Source of the DNA: CAZXCQ01 sp964639275 | GTDB taxonomy: Bacteria > Desulfobacterota > DSM-4660 > Desulfatiglandales > Desulfatiglandaceae | Length of the DNA: 9,831 nt | Reading direction: 5' to 3' | Assembly (NCBI GenBank): GCA_964639275.1 | Contig: CAZXCQ010000236.1 | Coordinates: 1 to 9,831, forward strand | In this document: positions 6,211 through 9,831 of the stretch, in pieces | Position numbering within the stretch: the first letter of the stretch is position 1 | How the letters are laid out: the number at the start of each line of letters is the position of its first letter | Program-made: the position numbers and the translations under genes | Notes under the pieces: model-generated | The model's database searches: none | What the model was told of the DNA's origin: nothing | The model's input: only the letters and a program-made list of their open reading frames with translations

Positions 6211-6750
6211 TTAGCCGCCCTCCTCTTCTGCTTTGGGCTCAGCACGACTGAGCCTCAAGAGATTCACCAACTCAGCCCACAGCAACTCGACCGCAAACAG
6301 GATCAAAAAGCCAAAGCCGATGGGAAACGGCAGGTAGGTCACCCATAGTTTGAAGATGATTTCGGTATGGGTCTCAAAACCCATCTCATGATAATATCTG
6401 ATGGCGATTACGCCGGCGATGAAAAAGAGAACGGCGACGGCCACTACCACTGAATACACAACGATCAAGAGAAACGACTTCGTCTTTCCGCGGACACTCT
6501 CAGGCAGGACGTCCACGGCAATATGTTTTTTGAGTCTCAGTAGGACACCCATCATGGGGAAAACGACAAAAGGCACCATCAGGCGAGGGAGCTCTTCCAT
6601 AAAGGCGCGGCTGTACCCGACCAGATACCGGCCCACGGCCTCAAGAAAGATTGACAATACATCCAGTCCAATGACAACAGCAGAAAGGGTCAAGATGATC
6701 CGGAAAAGGATTTCGATCATCTTCCGGTAATTGCCCAGTGCTTTGTCCAT
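6211..6750 (-). CDS. dctQ: TRAP transporter small permease, DctQ family
   Basis: A 179-residue inner-membrane protein with four hydrophobic segments (about residues 14-37, 57-72, 92-118 and 135-158), the layout of DctQ subunits. Family-typical features are YSRAFMEELPRL (46-57), corresponding to the conserved W/F-x-EE-x-x-R region, and KKHIAVDVL (74-82). The C-terminus is charged and Glu-rich. The chosen start is ATG 6750, with GGAGG eleven bases upstream; a GTG at 6768 is in frame but has no ribosome binding site. The stop is one base from the dctM ATG, so translation is likely coupled. It pairs with dctM as the separate small subunit; no fusion is present. Confidence 0.92.
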   Translation of the reverse strand: MDKALGNYRKMIEILFRIILTLSAVVIGLDVLSIFLEAVGRYLVGYSRAFMEELPRLMVPFVVFPMMGVLLRLKKHIAVDVLPESVRGKTKSFLLIVVYSVVVAVAVLFFIAGVIAIRYYHEMGFETHTEIIFKLWVTYLPFPIGFGFLILFAVELLWAELVNLLRLSRAEPKAEEEGG

Positions 6751-6816
6751 ACCAGCGGTATCCTCCACCTGATAAGGTTCGGTTGGCTACAACGGATATG
6801 TTTTTATAGGGAAAAC

Positions 6817-7860
6817 CTACTCATGGCCTGCAAACTTCTTTGCGGCCTGGTACAGTGCAGGGTCGATACTCTTGGCGATCTTCGGCCAGACCAGGGTCTT
6901 CTCTATCTCTATCAATTTCTTCACTTCGGCCTCGGGGAGGACTGAGACGGTGCCGCCGTGCTTTTCGACAAATTCCTTTAGCGTCTGGTTCGAATAGGCC
7001 GTAACACCCTCCGTGGCCTCCTTTGAGATCCTGGGGCCCACGTCATTGAGGACGATGGCTTTGATGTCCTCCGGCAGCGAATCCCACCATTTGGCATTTA
7101 CTGCCACATAGGCATCTGCGTAGAAATTATAGGGCTGCTGGGCGTACTTCAGGAAGTCCCACCAGCTGTAAGCCGTGATGGCCGAGGGCACGGTCTGCAG
7201 GGTGTTGATCATGCCGCTCTTGAGGGCGGTATAGACCTCAGCAGTACTGACCTTGACATAGTTCACCCCCAGGGGCGCAAAGGAATACCGTTCGGTTCCA
7301 ATCAGGGTCCGGGCCTTGAGGCCTTTGAAGGCCGCCACCGAATCCAGGGGATGCTCGGTCGTGAAGTAACAGGTTGGGCCAACCGGGATGTAGGCCACGA
7401 TCTTGATGCCCAGTTTTTTCTGAAGCGCCTCCCAATGCTTGCGCCCCTCGGGGGTCTTCTCCCAGAAGTCACGCTTTTGCTGAAAGCTGTCAAAGAAACG
7501 CATCATGCCGGAGAGAAAAAAGTTTTTGTCGACCCGCATAAAGAGAACGCCCAGCACACCTCCCAGGTCCACACTCCCCTGCGAGAGTGCCGGAACAATC
7601 TGGGCAATGCTATAGAGTTGCCCGGAAGGAAAGACCTCGATATCGAGCCGGCCGTTTGTTGCCTTCCGGCATTCATCGGCAAACTTGTTTGCCATGATCG
7701 CCGAGAAGTGTTTGGGTCCCCAGTGATAGGACATCCGGCCTTTGTAGATCTTTGCCCCCGAGGCGAGTGCCGTTGTGCCCGGTATCGGCATCAAAGCCAC
7801 TGCCGCAATCACAATCAAAACAAGGCCAATTCGCCAATTCAGTTTTCTTTTCACTCTCAT
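6817..7860 (-). CDS. dctP: TRAP transporter substrate-binding protein, DctP family
   Basis: A 347-residue periplasmic receptor. Residues 1-33 form a signal peptide: basic MRVKRKLNWR, a hydrophobic core (11-28), and a likely cleavage after ALA at 33. The mature part has the DctP layout: MSYHWGPKHF near its N-terminus, FPSGQLYSIAQIVPALSQGSVDLG (77-100), GLKAR (180-184), and STAEVYTALKSGMINTLQT (205-223). R184 aligns with the arginine that grips the substrate carboxylate in known DctP proteins, so the ligand is probably an organic acid. The start is ATG 7860, preceded five bases away by a near-perfect AAGGAGGT. An in-frame upstream start at 7974 would put non-signal sequence in front of the leader and is rejected. 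Sixty-six bases separate it from dctQ. Aromatic residues near the pocket (W233, W234, W258, W259) do not identify the ligand. Confidence 0.94.
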   Translation of the reverse strand: MRVKRKLNWRIGLVLIVIAAVALMPIPGTTALASGAKIYKGRMSYHWGPKHFSAIMANKFADECRKATNGRLDIEVFPSGQLYSIAQIVPALSQGSVDLGGVLGVLFMRVDKNFFLSGMMRFFDSFQQKRDFWEKTPEGRKHWEALQKKLGIKIVAYIPVGPTCYFTTEHPLDSVAAFKGLKARTLIGTERYSFAPLGVNYVKVSTAEVYTALKSGMINTLQTVPSAITAYSWWDFLKYAQQPYNFYADAYVAVNAKWWDSLPEDIKAIVLNDVGPRISKEATEGVTAYSNQTLKEFVEKHGGTVSVLPEAEVKKLIEIEKTLVWPKIAKSIDPALYQAAKKFAGHE

Positions 7861-7865
7861 GATGG

Positions 7866-7873
7866 ACCTCCTT
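7866..7873 (-). promoter_or_regulatory. Strong Shine-Dalgarno of dctP
   Basis: The minus strand reads AAGGAGGT five bases ahead of ATG 7860. It fixes the start and implies high expression of the binding protein, as is usual in TRAP operons. Confidence 0.75.
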
Positions 7874-7889
7874 TGCTGAAAAGGTGTGT

Positions 7890-7898
7890 TATATAGCA
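7890..7898 (-). promoter_or_regulatory. Candidate extended -10 promoter of the dctPQM operon
   Basis: The minus strand reads TGCTATATA (7898-7890), an extended -10 form (TGn followed by TATATA). It lies about 20 bases ahead of the dctP Shine-Dalgarno. There is no good -35 at 17 bases; that position is taken by an inverted repeat (7903-7925). Confidence 0.35.
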
Positions 7899-7902
7899 AA
7901 TG

Positions 7903-7925
7903 ACCCCGGTGCTTCGCTTCGGGGT
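7903..7925. promoter_or_regulatory. Inverted repeat just upstream of the dctP -10, possible operator
   Basis: ACCCCG (7903-7908) pairs with CGGGGT (7920-7925). The inner bases extend the symmetry through a G-T pair, one T-T mismatch and two more pairs around a TTC loop, giving a compact 23-base hairpin. Its place directly upstream of the candidate -10 is that of an operator or activator site. No known regulator motif is recognised. Confidence 0.35.
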
Positions 7926-7959
7926 TATGCATGAAATAAACTTCTGTACGAAAACAGTT

Positions 7960-8149
7960 TTGATGGAGTCGCAAAAAGTCCTCACGCCGTTAAAGCGTGT
8001 GCCGGACTCGATCCGACAAACGGGGTCCAGGGGTTCTGTAAGCGCTTGAAAACACTGGATTCCGGCCCTTCGGCCATGAGCTCAGAGCCGAATGGCTTCC
8101 GCCGGAATGACGAAAAGAGAGCATTTTCGACTTCTTACAAGACCATCAA
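7960..8149. mobile_element. 190-base MITE-like inverted-repeat element
   Basis: The ends begin TTGATGG (7960-7966) and finish CCATCAA (8143-8149). The 21-base terminal repeats at 7960-7980 and 8129-8149 match at 16 of 21 positions when one is reverse complemented. Inside are a second inverted repeat ATTCCGGC/GCCGGAAT (8059-8066 with 8101-8108), small stems GGCC/GGCC (8064-8075) and AGCC/GGCT (8086-8097), and a perfect palindrome AAGCGCTT (8040-8047). There is no transposase and no coding frame of note. From memory, similar TTGATGG...AAAAAGTC ends with an inner GGATTCCGGC...GCCGGAATGACG are common in Desulfobacterota intergenic regions. No target-site duplication is obvious. It fills most of the 365-base gap between the ligase and dctP genes. 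Confidence 0.6.
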
Positions 8150-8225
8150 GTCTTCAATCTATCGCTATATCTTGTGATTCAGTTTTCAGTCTGCCTCAAA
8201 GATGCCTTGAGTTTCTCAGGAGCGG

Positions 8226-9788
8226 TTAATGGACCCAACGATCCAAGTCCTTCCAGAAGGGCGCCTTGAGCCTGCGACGATCGATCTTGCCGTAAGGGTT
8301 TTTGGGAATTTCCCTGGTGAAATCCACGCTCTTGGGTCTTTTGTATCCCGCAAGGTTTCCCCTGCAATGCTCGATGATTTCGGCCTGGGTCAATGCCGCC
8401 CCCTCCCTGGGGACCACAAGGGCCTTTATGGCCTCTCCCCACAGGTCGTCGGGCACACCGATGACCGCGGCCTCGGCCACCCCGGGGTGTGTCATAATGA
8501 CCTCCTCCACCTCACGAGGATAGATATTGAATCCGCCGGATATGATCATGTCGGACTTGCGGTCCATGATGTAGATGTAGCCATCCTCATCCACAGTGCC
8601 CATGTCCCTGGTGTGAAACCAGCCCCCTTCAAGAACCCTGGCGGTTTCGTCAGGCAACTTCCAGTATCCCTTCATCAATTTGTTGGAGCGAACCACGACC
8701 TCGCCCACCTCACCGGGTTCAACCTCTTTCCCGTCCCCGGCCACGACTTTGACCTCCACACCCATGGCGGGCCGGCCGGCCGACCCGAGGCGTCTGGTCT
8801 CGATCTCCGTTCCATCGACGATATGGTCATCGGGTCCGAGAAACGTGATGGGCTGGGCAATCTCGCTCATGCCATAGTTCTGGCGGAAGACGTTGCCAAA
8901 CACGTGAATGCCTTCCTTCAAGCGATCCACCGACATGGGTGCGGTGCCATACCAAACGCGAGTGACGCTGCCGAGATCGTAGGACTCGAGACCGGGAAAC
9001 CGGAGCAACCGGTAGAGCATCGTTGGTATAAGGAGCAATGAGGTCACGCCTTCTCGCTCGATCGTCTTGAGGACCTCTTCCTCATCAAATCCCGGCAGGA
9101 TGATGTTTGTCGCGCCCCTGCAATAGTAAACCATCATCATTAATCCTGCTGCATGGGTCAGCGGTCCGATGTTAAGATTGACCGTATCCGGTCCGATGGG
9201 CTGATCCATGTTAATCAGAACGCTTGTCAGAACGTTGTGGCCAACACCGTATGTCCAGACAACGCCTTTGGGTTTGCCGGTGGTTCCCGAGGTATATTGA
9301 ATCCGCTCGATATCCCTTTCATCGTCCACATCCAACTCGGGGGCGATTTCGGCCTGCTCCGAAACAAGCGCCTCATAGGTCAGCCAGCCGGGCCGAGGGG
9401 AGCCAGCCACGACGATATGTTTGAGGCTTCGAATCCCGGAAAGGACGTGATCCAGGGTCTCCATAAACCCCTCACCGACAATCACGGCATCGGTCTCTGA
9501 ATCGTTCAGTATATCCGCGTGTTCCCTTGCCGAATGTCTGGTATTGAGCGCCACGTAGGTCAATCCGGCTCTCGGGATGCCAAAGATGGCCGTGGCACTT
9601 TCGAGGCCGTTATCGAGGAGTACGGCGACCTTGTCGCCTGAAGTCAACCCCAGCGACAGGAGTCCGTTGCTGAGGCGGTTTATCCGGGCGTCCATTTGAG
9701 AGAACGTGAGCCGTTTATCCTTGAAAACGATGGCTGTCCGGTCCTTATACCGGACAACAGGCCACATTGATAAAAGCCCGGGTCTCAT
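8226..9788 (-). CDS. AMP-forming acyl-CoA ligase (ANL superfamily)
   Basis: A 520-residue adenylate-forming ligase that would activate a carboxylic acid to its CoA thioester via an acyl-AMP. All core motifs are present: A3 P-loop YTSGTTGKPKGV (165-176), A5 NYGMSE (304-309), A7 HTRDMG (392-397), the A8 hinge DRKSDMIISGGFNIYPREVE (409-428), and the A10 segment PKNPYGKIDRR (495-505) with catalytic K501. The length is normal for fatty/aromatic acyl-CoA synthetases, and it is cytoplasmic with no membrane segment. The start is ATG 9788 with a weak GGGAG eleven bases upstream. The gene precedes the TRAP operon on the same strand but is separated by 365 bases that include an inserted element, so cotranscription is uncertain. 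Substrate class cannot be decided from motifs; the neighbouring TRAP importer suggests an imported organic acid. Confidence 0.94.
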   Translation of the reverse strand: MRPGLLSMWPVVRYKDRTAIVFKDKRLTFSQMDARINRLSNGLLSLGLTSGDKVAVLLDNGLESATAIFGIPRAGLTYVALNTRHSAREHADILNDSETDAVIVGEGFMETLDHVLSGIRSLKHIVVAGSPRPGWLTYEALVSEQAEIAPELDVDDERDIERIQYTSGTTGKPKGVVWTYGVGHNVLTSVLINMDQPIGPDTVNLNIGPLTHAAGLMMMVYYCRGATNIILPGFDEEEVLKTIEREGVTSLLLIPTMLYRLLRFPGLESYDLGSVTRVWYGTAPMSVDRLKEGIHVFGNVFRQNYGMSEIAQPITFLGPDDHIVDGTEIETRRLGSAGRPAMGVEVKVVAGDGKEVEPGEVGEVVVRSNKLMKGYWKLPDETARVLEGGWFHTRDMGTVDEDGYIYIMDRKSDMIISGGFNIYPREVEEVIMTHPGVAEAAVIGVPDDLWGEAIKALVVPREGAALTQAEIIEHCRGNLAGYKRPKSVDFTREIPKNPYGKIDRRRLKAPFWKDLDRWVH

Positions 9789-9831
9789 TTTCCCTATTTC
9801 TCCCGCTGTATGAGTTTAGGTAGCATCTCAA

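Noticed and set aside
7890..7930. Sigma54 promoter upstream of dctP
   Set aside because: The GG and GC doublets (CGGGGTCATTTGC on the minus strand) are eight bases apart rather than the ten required, so the -24/-12 pattern fails.
8195..8211. Terminator hairpin CTCAA/TTGAG after the ligase gene
   Set aside because: It has only five base pairs, is AT-containing, has a seven-base loop and no T-run on the minus strand, so it is too weak to call.
8229..9041. 270-codon open frame on the plus strand
   Set aside because: It is entirely antisense to the acyl-CoA ligase, whose motifs are all present in the other strand. The translated product has no recognisable family and follows from the GC-rich codon use of the real gene.

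Overview
The window looks like a piece of an anaerobic bacterial chromosome, most probably Desulfobacterota (the old Deltaproteobacteria). This is inferred from the gene content (a tungsten-type aldehyde ferredoxin oxidoreductase with its own ferredoxin-like subunit, a TRAP transporter, acyl-CoA enzymes) and from the dispersed repeats. No rRNA or marker gene is present to confirm it. All eight confidently called genes lie on the minus strand, so transcription runs from high to low coordinates.

In transcription order: an AMP-forming acyl-CoA ligase (8226-9788); a 365-base gap holding a 190-base inverted-repeat element and the likely promoter of the next operon; a complete TRAP transporter dctP-dctQ-dctM (6817-7860, 6211-6750, 4941-6209); a biotin-dependent acyl-CoA carboxyltransferase beta-type subunit (3365-4900); a 218-base gap with a candidate promoter; a small DUF488 protein (2760-3146); the AOR catalytic subunit (752-2677); and a two-cluster Fe-S protein (468-755) whose ATG overlaps the AOR stop. 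The left 467 bases hold no clear gene. They contain GC-rich hairpins, a striking run of seven-base periodic repeats, and possibly the edge of another gene at the extreme left.

The genes suggest a catabolic route for an organic acid: periplasmic capture and import by the TRAP system, activation to a CoA thioester by the ligase, carboxyl transfer by the carboxyltransferase, and low-potential aldehyde/acid redox chemistry by the AOR with electrons passing through the Fe-S subunit. The substrate cannot be read from the sequence, and no biotin carboxylase or biotin carrier is in the window. The most unusual points are the AOR, where Asp replaces the third cysteine of the expected cluster motif and the usual G-P-E-Y-E stretch is changed; the phase-locked heptad repeat tract at 209-342; and the MITE-like 190-base element at 7960-8149.
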